Assembly (NCBI RefSeq): GCF_030247195.1
Contig: NC_080671.1
Location: 14,644,843 to 14,708,842 of the forward strand
Direction: 5' to 3'
Source: Topomyia yanbarensis
Taxonomy: Eukaryota > Arthropoda > Insecta > Diptera > Culicidae
DNA: 64,000 nucleotides
The notes below the pieces were generated by a model. It had not been told where the DNA came from and did not search any database. It was given only the letters and a program-made list of their open reading frames with translations. Shown here piece by piece: positions 48,063 through 60,105 of this stretch (position 1 is the first letter of the stretch; each line of letters opens with the position of its first letter). The translations under genes were made by a program, and so were the position numbers.

Positions 48063-48165
48063 CAGTGGTATCAATTTATATGGAAAATGGCTGTGCTGTG
48101 GCACTCTTCAAATCGTAACTCCGAAACCAGAACTCCAATTATCAAAAAAATCAAAAGTGGCGAAG

Positions 48166-48736
48166 CACAGTGTTCTAAAACGTCATTTTCGTGCTCAAAA
48201 TTAATAGCGTCTACCCCGTTAACTTTAGGAGTATAGTTTGTTCGGAGATGTTAATTACGAGAGAAACTTGGTGTCTTCGGCAAAGTTGTAGAAAATTTCA
48301 CTACAAAAGAAATTGCTGAAGACACCATATTTCTAACTTTAATAGTTTTCGAGTTATGAAACATGTTATATGGAAGACCCCATATTAGTTTTTCAAGATA
48401 ACTTCTTTAGTAATTCGCCTACGTTCTTGGAACCATCCACAAAGTTGTTTACAATATCCAATCACATATTTTTGCGGATCAAAGTAACTTCCTATCTGTT
48501 ATATTGAAAAAGATACTCCAAATTTTGCAATATTTTAGGGTAACTTCTACCTTAAATAACCCGTTAAGGAGCAAACAATGATAAGATACTGAAAGTACTA
48601 GCTTTTTACGTTCATATAGTGGTTGATTTGTTTGCGACTCGTTCTCCCCGAGTGTTATGTTCAAAACAAAATCCCATCGCAGTGGTATAGACGCTATTAA
48701 TTTTGAGCACGAAAACAACGTTTTAAAACACTGTGT
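48166..48736. mobile_element. 571-bp MITE with CACAGTG ends
   Basis: The left end reads CACAGTGTTCTAAAACGTC and the reverse complement of the right reads CACAGTGTTTTAAAACGTTG. The inverted repeats continue for about 50 bp, through CTCAAAATTAATAGCGTC. It lies inside the CA-microsatellite repeat. No clean duplication was found. It shares only the heptamer with the RAG1-like transposon 103 bp upstream, so a mobilising relationship is a possibility, not a finding. The short frame at 48479-48805 is not credible coding. Confidence 0.75.
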
Positions 48737-48930
48737 GATGGGGAGGTTGTAGCTTTTATTCGAAGAGAAGTTTGTGCAATCATCTCTGGGAAATAGAGCT
48801 GACATTTATGCCACATACACACACACTCCCAAGGAACTGAGTCGAATAATATATGACTTTTGGCCTTCCGCGCTTGGGTTTAGGTTGACGGTTTTGAGAG
48901 AGAAAGCATAAACTTTCTATATGAGATGGT

Positions 48931-50295
48931 CAAAATTCTCCAGAAATATACATTCAATGTTTATGAGCTTATTTCGCTGTTTGTGCGTTACTGAATATTT
49001 GAATGCTAACTTGTAACTTAAAGCATTAGCCAGGAAACTCGAAGCCTGTTCAGAGCTATTCCAGGCTTTTCTAAACTTTCTTCCTTAACCGTGTCGCTTT
49101 TGCATGAGTGCTATGGCTCTTAATATTAAAAATACTTTATGTCTGCCATCCCTTGATAATTGAATGTCATTACAACTTGAAGGATTATATAAATTAGCAG
49201 TTGCTCTCGCAAGGCTAAGTAAGTATACAGAAGTCTAGAATGTAGTTTCAATTAAATTTAAAATATCGTATACGTAAAATAAAATTTACCGGATACCACA
49301 AAACAGCTAATATTGGGTAAGGCATCTGAAAAAAAAAATTAGAGCCGAACCGATTCTTCACATCTACAAATCGTCTACCAGATCAATTTTTTTAGGAAAA
49401 TTTTGACATTCCCTTGTCTCGAACATTCTCTGAAACGTAAGCATCATCATTTATTTCGGCGGAACACGATTTGATACCGAGTTTCTATTCTATTTCTATT
49501 CTAACTCTTACACAGCCAGTATTGAAAAGCATCCTGGAAAACACTGAAGTTATTCTTTAGTGTCTTTCTTGTCAACATTAATATTTGAAGCATATTAAAA
49601 TATGTCGCAAATATTAAAACGGCCAGGCCTACTGTGCAGAATTGGGCTTTGAAAATGTTTCAATATTATACGGCAATTGAATTATGCATTTAATGAACAA
49701 TTCAACCAACGAATCGTTTTGAAACTTGAATGAGGAAGAAACGAGGACAACCGTACCGACCGTTTCAGTTTATAGGGGGTTCGAATAAACGTTGGGAGTG
49801 ACTTTGCTAAGAAGATTAATGTCACTCCTTTGGTCCTTTGGGATGGGACAGAGGTATTTGAACCTTACCCTGACTCATTAAGTCTAGGTTAAAGCGCCTT
49901 TACTCGCTCTCCTCCAAACTAATGCTGACTTCAGTTCTTGATCCGAGTCTCTCGAGGTTCGCTCTAATATTTATTAAAGCCATAAAAAATGACAATTCAG
50001 AGCGAACATAGAGCTACTCCGATCCAAAAATTAAATCAGCGTTGGTATGGACCTGTGCTTTAAACTGTTATTGCGGATATTATTTCGAGAAAAAACATGT
50101 TATTTCCTAGTTTTAGTATTTAAGTATAAAGTTATTTTCGTTCAATTGATGGCTAACAGAAGCGAAACAAGCGATACAGAAAGATGACTATACATTATAG
50201 AAGTTATGAGCGTAAAATGAAACTCTTGGATGGAACCTTAGACTACTGACCGCAGGTTTATTGCTAAGCCTAGTTCCATGGTCATGACCATTTTA
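48931..50295. other. Non-coding stretch, no feature recognised
   Basis: No recognised gene or element ends. Confidence 0.4.
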
Positions 50296-50303
50296 CTCTA
50301 GAA

Positions 50304-50520
50304 CAATGTTCTCCAACCGAGAGCGAATCCACCCCCAGGGGTTCGTCATTTCAAGTAAACCCCAACCTGCTACCCCAACGTCTCCATCGAATTATTGACT
50401 CTATAATATAGAAACAATAATTCGACGGGAACATCAGGATAACAAGTTGAAATTTATCCGAAATAATTCATAATCCGACGCACCCCTGGGGGTGAACTCA
50501 CCCCCGGTTGAAAAATACTG
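50304..50520. mobile_element. hAT MITE with exact 8-bp duplication
   Basis: The left end reads CAATGTTCTCCAACCG. The reverse complement of the right end reads CAGTATTTTTCAACCGG, a familiar hAT-type end, and both continue into CACCCCCAGGGG. The exact duplication CTCTAGAA lies at 50296-50303 and 50521-50528 and fits nTnnnnAn. It is 217 bp and non-coding. Confidence 0.85.
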
Positions 50521-50528
50521 CTCTAGAA

Positions 50529-53500
50529 CATCAGCTGTCAAACCATTGTAGCAAATATAAATCGTTGGATACCCCTCTAATAAAAAATACTTCACACGTC
50601 CTAGAGCATGGCGCAGAATAGACGCACAAAGCATAGAAAGTCGACTGAAGGAGATAGCATAGCAGGGTGGCTGATACAGTGAAATCTTTTTATACAATAG
50701 TATAGTTCAATGCACATCTGACCATTCTCTTACGATCGTTTGATGGAAGTAAATATTAGTTGAATACCTACTTAAGAAGATACGGGGAAACCACACAATC
50801 TCCATAGGCACATATTACGGATGTTAGAATTTGTTAGTAGGGAAGGAAATGAGATGAGAGTGGGTTGATAAAATTCATAGGTCATAAATTAAATAAAATG
50901 GAAATTTCTCACCAGGAACTCCTCCATCCATCACCTTATTTGCTACATCCTTGTACATTGATATTCGACCTAAACCACATTGTCGATGTTTTCATGTGCC
51001 AGGAAGTCCGCTTCAGTTTCTTTGCTTGAGGAACTCGTTTATCTATCCTCCTAGTCAGGTCCTACGTTCTGCGAGTGTGATTTTCCTTCGGGAGCCTTAT
51101 TAGGTATCCACTTTCTTCATACGAGAAAACAGCAGCTCTCCGAAATTTGTCCTATGATCTATGCTGACAACGAGATGCTTCCTGGAAAGCGCAGACATCC
51201 ATACGCCACACTGAATGACTCGTAGCAAAACTATTGGGCAATCCCTCGCGGCCAACTGACGATCATAGGTAGTCGTTTGAAAATCGCCGAAAATGGCTTC
51301 AGAACCCATTGAGTAACTTTCCATGCCGACATTTTACTGGTCTTTACAAACTAGCACATTTAATTTCGGAAAAAGGTTGACGGGAGCGAAAAAAGTCCCC
51401 CTCCATCGTCTAAGGTTGCTGCGATTCCAAGTATCTTCTGCGGTGACTAGAATCAATCAGAACACGATTTGATACCGAATTAAGTAGAAAACTGTTTTCG
51501 GATGATATTTTTCTGCTGATTACGTTGTGGTGTTTTGTATATCCTGTAAACGCGTAGTCTAGAATACCTCGTGTTTTCTAGCACCATAAAGAATTGTCAT
51601 ATTCGGTTATCCCTTGGATACTTTGAACAGTCGAATTTTTGTAACTTTATTACAAGTTACAATTTACAAATTGTAACATGTAAATAAATAATAATCAAAT
51701 TCAAAATCAATAGTTTGGCATTCAAAATCAATAGACTCACTGTTAACATATTTTTAAGATTTTTAGATTCTATTGTCTTAGTGATGGAGCCTGAGAACCT
51801 GTCCAAATTTTTTAACTATCTCAACCTATCATAATTAATAAATTTATTCATTAGTTTTCAAGTCCTTTCTGAAACAATATTCTAGATACGGTCCTAGACA
51901 CACATTACATTTCTTAAAGAGATTCCAGAATTTGCGTTATTAGATAAAAGTGCAGTTATAAATTTACCCATACCTAGCTGGTCGATGTGAAGTAAATTCT
52001 ATTGACCTATTTTTAACGCTCCCTTTAATATAGATTGATGGATATTTGATGGAAACGTATTAACCATTCACGGTACAATGTCGGAACCGGGCAGTCAATT
52101 GAAACGTAAAACGTACACCATTACCTTGATTCATTGGTATAGATATCGGTTACTAACCACACAGTTTTCTTGTGAGTGATATACATACATACATATGAGG
52201 GATCCTGCTACGGTACCTTTGATGATGATGATGATGATGATGATGACTATGATTTTCATACCAAACACATTTGATCAGTTGATAAGGATAATCTTTTCAA
52301 ATTGAAGGCAAACCAAGAATGAATGCCAGTAACAACACCACGGATGGAAAGGTTAAAAAATAGGTTTTCTCGGTTGAAACTGATACTATGGCTGCGCTAC
52401 ACCATTCAAAGAGCCGAGGATAATGAGCTAACGAAGGTCTTTGGTTTCAGATTTCCTTTTTTATATGCTTTGATATAGGAAGGTACGTGTATATGGATGG
52501 ATTCATCGGCAGACTGGTGATACCTTCGTGCAGAGCAACATTATTCCCACATTATCAAAGAAGATTGTATAATCATTATCGCAAAGAAATCATTCGCTCG
52601 ATGCAATCCCATACAATTCGGCTTTCCAGAACCGTGTTCAGCAGCATTGAAATGGGTCTAGAACCGTAATCCGAACCGGTCACGAGAAAAACACCTAGCC
52701 CAACAGTGCTTATTTTGGTCGGAGCAGCCCATTTGCGGGGTTATCGAATCCGAGAAAGGTCAGCGTCTATTCAAAACGAGTTCGGCTTGAGCCGGTGAGG
52801 TGGTGCAGGCAAGTGGATTGAACATCAGGGGATTAGGATATTTTCCTTGCTGCTCGGGAACAATTTCGTTTCCTGTCGCAAAACTAATAAATATGTAAAC
52901 CGTGCGAGTGAATAGATTTTCCCGGCAAGGATCCGGTACCTTTATGTTCGATATGAAAAGCGTTCTGGTATGTGCAATAAAAGTTAGAGTTACAATACTA
53001 CTCAATATTAAATAACGGTGATGAGATATGTTGATTTGAGCTGACTGAATTTCGGTCGGGATTGGTTTCGAAATTGCGCAACATCGATATCACTTTGATA
53101 GGCTATTCAGGCATGATTTGATGGCAGCTTTGAGCTTTGAAATGAATTGATCTCTTGCACCTTTTCGCATCATTGAAAATCAACTAGCCGCGTTAACATT
53201 CTAACCTGGCTCCATCTTGTAGAGGTGGTGTGATTACGGCTAATGCATCGAAAAACACTTTCGCCGTAAGGTATGTTCTAATCTTACCACAATACATCTT
53301 CGTTAGAGCCATTACTGCTATCCGACAGTAACATCACTTAAGGAGATTAAATACCGTATCCAGTGAATTTAGATTTTAGATACGATTGTGAATCTATCTC
53401 ATTACCTGAGCTGGTATCTAATGTGCGCTCAATGCCAATAAAAGTTTATTATCCCGGTAGCTACAGAAACGGTAACCACGAACTACCGTGCCGCAGAGTC

Positions 53501-56500
53501 CAGATCCAGACCGCAGTTCTGCGACATGCGTATGTATCGTTCACTACATTTTCGACATTCCGGTCATGCCCTAGCTGGATAATGGTAACGAATGTACAAC
53601 ACGTTGCAGCGCTTGCTGGTCGTCTTACATCTCCCGTCCGAATGCCTTAGGATGCTGATGGCATGGCACGTGATTTTCGCCGTTCCATCTCAGGCATCGT
53701 AGCACTAATGAAGCAAATGGTTCTGGTGCTATGGATTCCTTGTTCCATCTTGGCGCGTCGTGGTGCAACTACAGGTTCATAGCGAACAGAGTAATCAACG
53801 TTTTATCGTGGAATGTCAATTTGTATCGTCTGTTCTCATGCGGGTATATCGTCGATGTGTGCTTGGGTCTGGAACAAGCAAATAGGGGAAGATGAGACAC
53901 CGGATGCGTCCGGCGGAAGGAAACGACAAAGTGCTTCCAAGTCAACTTGTCACGATTACGTGATGTGCGAGCAGGGATTCGGTCCGGGCTGGGGATGAAA
54001 TTTTACTTTACAAACTTTCACAGCCTTCTCACATTTCGCTTATCAGTTCGTTTGCAGGACCGACAGAGGCGGCAATGCTTTGAATGATGATCGCCATCCT
54101 TGGCGTCATCGTCGTCGTTGTCGTTGCCGTCTCCTTCTAAGTTGGTGTGAGCACATGTAGGCACCGTTGAAAGTGTTGACTGGGAAGTTGTTTGGAGTCG
54201 GGCGAACTTCGTGTTTTTCTTGCGTATTTTCGCCTGAGAATTTTATTCAAAGCACGTAGAGTATAGATGGAAAAAAGTTAGAGGAAAGCTAGTTCTGTAC
54301 CTTCCTTAAGACATTAAGGAATATTGAAAAATAAAATCCAATATATGTCTCACAGTGGCGTAACCAGAAAGCGATAGTTTCGTGTTACTGCTCGCGTTTG
54401 TTTCTAACAGTTTACCTGTACAACAGATTGAACGATTCAGTGATTAAATATGAGGATTGGACCCAGTATGAACTGATGGAGTGGCTCACGAATCAAAATA
54501 ATAATGTCTCATTCTGATTTTCTCACATTATTTCCCAAAAAGCATTGGCTTATCGATTTAGAATGAAATGAATCAATATACTTACAATGTATATTATATA
54601 TTGTATATTGTACATAGCACAATATCTGCAATCACGAATGAGCTTAGCGAAAAGCTCAGTTCATACTTCTGGCTTTTACATCGTGAATCAAATTGGAAGG
54701 GTGAGATCTATAACAAGATGAATGCAATGGAGCGCCAACTTTAATGGTGCGATAAACTCTTGATCTCATATGACATGCCGTATCATGAGAATTGAAGTCT
54801 TCTCTATGCCAAATGAGCTCCGCCATATCACCATATCACAGAGTGGTCAAATTTCTAAGACCAGCGGTTATTTCTATCGGCTTTGTGTCAGAGATTCCTC
54901 GAGCGGATATATTTGACGGCCTCTCAAAACATGTAAGCTTTTAAAAACAATCTCATCTAGCTACAGTTTTTAAGAGCAGTATATAGGGATCATCAAACTC
55001 ACACTCTTCCTGAAGCAAGTAAGTATAATGATTTGTCGTGGTGAATGGCGTTTTTTGTGTTTCAACAAAAGAGTGCTTAGATCGTCGTTTAATGGAACGC
55101 TTTCGATTATTCGGTAGCTGTTCGCGGAGAATGGTAATAGATCATGTGCACAATAGGCAGACATTTCTGCATTCATAATGCAAAAGTCATCCTCTTGATT
55201 CTCTGCGCAATTGTCATACTGAGACTTATTGCTACAACAGCCCATTTATGCAAACAGCCGCATAGATACACGATCCTTTTCGAGGTCGTAATCATACACA
55301 AAGCAGTCCCACCAAAGTTCATCCGACACAAGCATCATATTTTACCGTTCAGTGCGGTTGCCATTCAAGTACACGGTTGATCTCAACTTTGTGAGCGGGT
55401 GTGTAGACGTGGTAGCCCTTAACAAAAGGGTTTGTCGCAGTAACGTAATTTGCATGATTTATATGGACAGAATATTTTTGATCCGAAACAAGAATAAATT
55501 CTGCCCGACCGAGTTCAACGTTTATGGTTTTAAATGGAAGTCTTTGATTACGGCTGTTGCTCTACGTTCATTTTCAGAAGAGTTTATTTATGCACAGACA
55601 TGGAGACCGGTGCAAAATGACGACACTTGAACTGTTAACTCAAATCTAATAATATGCTCCATAACCAACAATCCACCAAGCTGGTCACAGCTCCCAAAAC
55701 TTGTCTCCTCAGTAAACTAATCTTACTATACGGTAGAGTATCAATACTTGTAGTCCCCATGCAAAATTTGAACTCAATCGTCGAAATTGGCTTGTAAATG
55801 TCACGAAACGATTAGGAATTACCTTTCTTGGACCTTGAATATATTTGAGTTGAGATGACCCTGGAATTTACTTGAGAACGCAGCTTTTAATGTCTAGATT
55901 TAGTGCCAATTCTAAAAAAAAAAAGATTTTTTTTTATTTTTTGTCGTGACTAACGACTTACCTCTCAATATAGGGGCCCCTTTTCAAAATTTCGGAAGAA
56001 AAATGATGTAAGATTTTGAACGCTTATATCTTTTGTTGTACGAAATGGATTTAATCAAATTCTTCAGCATTTTGCCGAAAATATTTGTTTCAATGATGAA
56101 TTAAATTTTGGAATATGTAGGACATTCATTATCAACGGAAAAATAGTGTTTTGAAAAATCTTTCGAAAACGAATCGGAAAAGTGAAAATTTTCGGCCTAT
56201 CCCGCACAGAGCCGTCAATATGGTGCACCAACCGAACAATAAAATAATGAAAAGTTTATATATAGGTCCACTACATGTTTGTTCCTATGATTATTCGTAT
56301 TGGGTTGCTTGACGAGAGCAGTTGGTGGGGGGAAAGCCGGCATATTAGTTTTGGTTATGCCATTAGAAGACGGACGGAAAGGAAAGGCACATGCATGGCA
56401 CGAGAACGAGCGAGAAAGCGATAGTAGTGCAAATTAGCGAAAGCGTTACGTACATTTTGAACCTTAATAACTTTCCTTTTACTAAATGGATTGCTAATCT

Positions 56501-56695
56501 TGTTTCATAAATCGGAAGAAAAACCGTTCAACGCTTGCTACCGATACGTTGTTTGCTATATAAAATTTGTTTAAATAGTTCAAAAACTACTTTAAATGAG
56601 AATCAACATTAAAGATAAAACCTATAAATAGGGGTGTCGCAGCTTTTCTCAAAGCCAGACGTATGTAAGACGCAGTGCATAACGGACGAGCGTGG
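50529..56695. other. Long non-coding stretch, (GAT)n and a lone hAT-like end
   Basis: A (GAT)n tract lies at about 52221-52245. A solitary CAGTGGCGTAACCAG at 54356 resembles the end of the element at 23172. The frames at 52760-53005, 53363-53650 and 54970-55630 have no recognised domain or splice context. I see no host gene. Confidence 0.45.
52221..52245 (+). repeat. (GAT)n microsatellite
   Basis: Eight uninterrupted GAT units. Nothing further is visible. Confidence 0.9.
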
Positions 56696-56942
56696 TCGTG
56701 AGAAGCTGCATCGGACGACCAATCAAATCGGCTACCACCGGAGAGAAGAAGGAAAACGTTGGTGGAGGTGGTGGCGGAGAGAAGGCCACAAAGCCAAAGG
56801 CTAAGAAACGCAGTCACTGAAAAGGCGGTAGTAACTGCCACTAAAAATGCCACCAAAACAGAAGACTGCAGCGAACAAGCCGAAGACCCCAAAGCCAAAG
56901 AAGGCCGCCAAACCTGCCAAGAAAGCTGCCCGAAGAAGATAA
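56696..56942 (+). pseudogene. Histone H1 C-terminal pseudogene
   Basis: Linker histone H1 binds the nucleosome entry and exit, and its C-terminal tail is lysine-, alanine- and proline-rich. Here the frame at 56847-56942 reads KQKTAANKPKTPKPKKAA and then KPAKKAARRR before TAA, a typical H1 tail. Upstream, pieces such as EKATKPKAKK and KAVVTATKNATK lie in other frames with a stop between them (TGA near 56818), so the gene is frameshifted. The globular domain is missing. A stem-loop 31 bases after the stop matches the histone type. Whether a coding part still works elsewhere cannot be told from here. Confidence 0.8.
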
Positions 56943-56972
56943 GTAAATTCACGCATCTCTAATGTTACCAAC

Positions 56973-56988
56973 AGTGCTTTTCAGGACT
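56973..56988 (+). promoter_or_regulatory. Degenerate histone 3' stem-loop
   Basis: AGTGCT TTTC AGGACT forms a 6-bp stem with one mismatch and the loop expected of replication-dependent histone mRNAs, preceded by CAAC and followed by AACAAAA. It lies 31 bases after the H1 stop codon. Confidence 0.7.
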
Positions 56989-57968
56989 AACAAAATACTT
57001 GTAAAGAATTAGTGGCGCTTATTTTCCGATAGCGCTGTACATTGTAGATGGATTTGTGTCATAGTTATATGCAAACCGTTCTTAGGATGAATATATAATG
57101 GAAAAAGAATTTTATTAGGAAGTTCCTTTTGTTAATTTGTATAATTAAAAATCATTATATAAGAAAAAAATTTCAAATTAATCTACAAACCCGAAGATTT
57201 TTGCAATTCCTTCCAAGAAAGTCAGTGAATGTGGCAACTCTGCCACTAAGCGAAAGCTACACCAAAACGAATGATGAAAATATTTTCATTTATCACACAA
57301 AAGGAGGGCCTTCCATCTGCAACGAAAAGTTAATAAATAGGAACGCCTTGATGCAAAGCGTACTCATTCGGTGTGAGCTGCGAAAGGGAATGATCATATG
57401 TATGGACGCAGTAGAAACAAATCGTCGACAAGGTTTGAGTCGTTTCAAAAGATTCTCGTCTTGCATCACCATAGTCTGCTTGTCGAAATCATTATATGAA
57501 ATTATTGACCTGTATTCAATGCGGAGAACTCATTAATAAAATTGTTTTACTGAATAGATTAACGAACGGGATCCCCAGGAAAATTTCGCTGAGCCCGGTG
57601 AATCGAACTTAATGTGTAAAATTTAGCCATTTGAAAGAGATACAAGCAGAATTGTAAGAATATGACCATCGCGGTTATGTCCCGGACATTACCCGCCCCT
57701 AGTTTTCCCCTAGTCTCCTATGCCAACTGTCTGGTGGCGACTGAGTTAGGAAATGGGGCAAACAGTGATAATAAATATCTCATGCCTTGAGCGCAGTCCA
57801 CTGGACCTAAAAATAGATAACGAGAGAGATTTGGCCCGATCGGTGAGAGGGAGAGGTGACGATCTGCTTATAAGAGACATTGGGGGTCGATGGGTCAATT
57901 AGGAGGTATTGGAGGCTGCAGCGGTGATCACAAAAACTGTTGGGAACATGTGATGGCATCATCACAGT
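56989..57968. other. Non-coding stretch, one 135-codon frame of unknown status
   Basis: The plus frame 57129-57536 has 135 codons but no recognised domain or upstream context. The rest has no definable feature. Confidence 0.35.
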
Positions 57969-58040
57969 TCCTCGATGGCGGAGTGGTTAACGCACCCAAC
58001 TAGAGACTGGGAGATCGCAGGTTCGATTCCTGATTGAGGA
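57969..58040 (+). tRNA. tRNA-like sequence, anticodon AGA, possible pseudogene
   Basis: The 72 bases fold as a cloverleaf. The acceptor TCCTCGA pairs with TTGAGGA (one G-U). The D-arm is GCG/CGC with a GG-containing loop. The anticodon stem CCCAA/CTGGG has an A-C mismatch and loop CTAGAGA. The T-arm GCAGG/CCTGA has one mismatch and loop TTCGATT. The B box GGTTCGATTCC is canonical. Anticodon AGA would be serine, but tRNA-Ser needs a long variable arm and this one has five bases. It is therefore more likely a pseudogene or a tRNA-derived SINE head than a working tRNA. Confidence 0.5.
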
Positions 58041-59084
58041 CATATCTTTTCCCAGTGTTTCCAATAAAGGTGAGTTTTTACCGTTTCTTCATTCTCACTG
58101 TTCCGGTCATTGTTTCTCTGTCTGTTTTCCAGTGGACACGTTCATAAATATATAATAGATATTACGATTCAAATTATACCAAATAGTTGGAAAAATAAAA
58201 GTTGCATATTTACAGGCGTTTTGCTCTACTGCCAAAAGACAGGTGTTCGGTTCCCTATACTTGTCAGTGATCCAGAGCCTCTGTGCTTGACTAACCGAGA
58301 CACCACTCGGTACCAGCCAGTTGCTTTTGGCGTTCACACATGTTGTGTGAACTGTTTAAATTTAATGTCTAACTGATGCCAATTAGTTTTGATATATCGT
58401 CTAACTGATAGCAAGTTGGTGTCAGTTACTGATGAGTGGAACACGAAACATTCAAATTCAGTTAGGTTTTGTGCCATTAAGCGCAACCTGGTAATCCTTT
58501 TTTCCTTTGGGAAGAATAAAGGTTGCTTATTGCAAAAATGTCGAAAATCAAATGAAATAGTTATAGCAAAAAAAATGTTTAAGGGGGTAACGCGATATAT
58601 TTATTCACTTTATAACTCACTCTGATGTGTGTTGCTTCCATGTGTGCATTCTACTCCATGGCTGCACACCTAAAAGAGTAGAAATAAAGAGGCTCTTTAA
58701 TGTGCATCTCGGTCTCACGCGCACGGAAGCAAAAGAGGTAACCAAAAAACATTAAACGTTCTTACGATCAATCTTTATCTGAATTTTAGTTTGATTCGCT
58801 TTTCTCCCTGTTTGTCAAAGAGGGGAGGCACAAAAAAATGGCTCTTCAAGGTGATTCTTTGTGCGAAATTTTGCAGCTCTTGGCGCATAGATATATCTCT
58901 TTTTCGTTTTCAAGTTTCTCTTGGTGCAGATGTTCTGCACATCGTAGTGTTTTTGTGCTGCTCTTTTTTTCATCAGTGTATTTCGTTCTTTGTGCACATT
59001 GTGTGAGAAAATAGCAAGCCTGATGTGCGTCTGCACTATCTATCTCCGACTACTAGCAATCTAGCTAGCTAGCTCATTACAACT
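58041..59084. other. Non-coding stretch, no feature recognised
   Basis: Only short frames; no transposon ends seen. A SINE body after the tRNA-like sequence is possible, but no tail was found. Confidence 0.4.
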
Positions 59085-59730
59085 GAGGTATTCCATGAGA
59101 AACCGGCCGACCACAAAATATGACCATCGTCGATTCGAACGAAACTTTGAAGTTGTGTTCAGTTTATGAATCTCCATGATTTTCTCTGGCAATTGCAATA
59201 TTTTGATACAAGAGCAATTTTTTAAAAGGACGTAGACATTTCTACGTGCAACAATTTCAAAAAAAAAATTGATCGATTACTGTATTTTATACAGCAAAAC
59301 TTTCTGAGAACCAGTTACAGGGAATGAATATTTATGTTCGAAAAAAATATAAAAAAATAGAAAAAATGTTTTTTTTTGCAATTTAAATTCGTTTTGCTTT
59401 TCTTATCGGAGCGTTCCTTTTGTTTTTGTGAAAAATCACACAACATTTTTTTCAGCGTATATTTTTTCGAATAGAAATGTTTATTTCTTGTAACTCGTTC
59501 TCACAAAGTTTTGCTGTATAAAATACAGCAATCGGTCAATTTCTTTTTAAATTAATGTACGTAGAAATGTGTACGCCTTTTTAAAAAAAATGCTCTTGAT
59601 TCAAAATAATCTTACCGATTGTGTAAAATATTTAGTCTTCCATGCCGGTGAAACGTGTTAATTTTCATAGGAATCTTAAATGGTCGGTCACGATTTTAAA
59701 GATTTTTGGACGATCTTCTTGGAATTCCTC
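59085..59730. mobile_element. Foldback family A, 646-bp internally deleted copy
   Basis: The left edge reads GAGGTATTCCATGAGAAACC and the right edge reads GGAATTCCTC. The arms at about 59085-59360 and 59430-59730 match both arms of the 27.0-29.2 kb copy but lack most of its interior. ACT flanks both ends (59082-59084, 59731-59733), which would be a 3-bp duplication, though chance is not excluded. Confidence 0.65.
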
Positions 59731-59733
59731 ACT

Positions 59734-60105
59734 ATCATGTCAGAATACGGAGAGATGGAATCCTTTAATTTGAAAAACTGGAGAAAACTTTTCACATGCA
59801 ATTGCAATGGCGTTCAAGTCGAAAGGAAGCGATGGACGAAGCCTATTCCTTCTTATCTCAACTTTTAGTGCGAAATAGAAGCGGTTACAAAATCTCAAAT
59901 CACGCTGTGCACATATGAGGGACAGATTCCTACGTGTCAGTTCTGTAACAAGAAAACACAGTACGGAAAACTATGTACAAAAACCTGTAACGAAACAACA
60001 TCAACTGTAAGAAAACCCAACATACATCCCACAAAATCAACATCAACCGTACACCCATAACTCGTCCGTAATACTTTTACGGTAATAAGAAAAGAATGCT
60101 GTAAT
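59734..60105. other. Non-coding stretch, no feature recognised
   Basis: No recognised features. Confidence 0.4.

Larger units (their letters stand above)
43730..48930 (+). repeat. CA-microsatellite repeat, split by two younger insertions
   Basis: Fragments at 43730-43865, 48063-48165 and 48737-48930 together reconstruct one copy of the repeat seen at 6800-7310. The first holds GGTGGCCAATTTAGTC. The second holds TCGTAACTCCGAAACCAGAAC. The third holds an ATCATCTCTGGGAAA stretch, ACACACACAC and GAACTGAGTCGAATAATATA. The RAG1-like transposon and a 571-bp MITE interrupt it. Confidence 0.7.

Noticed and set aside
43861..48067. A 5-bp Transib-type duplication around the RAG1-like transposon
   Set aside because: The adjacent pentamers are ACAGT and CAGTG; only the tetramer CAGT is shared, and the paralogous empty site fits a single tetramer.
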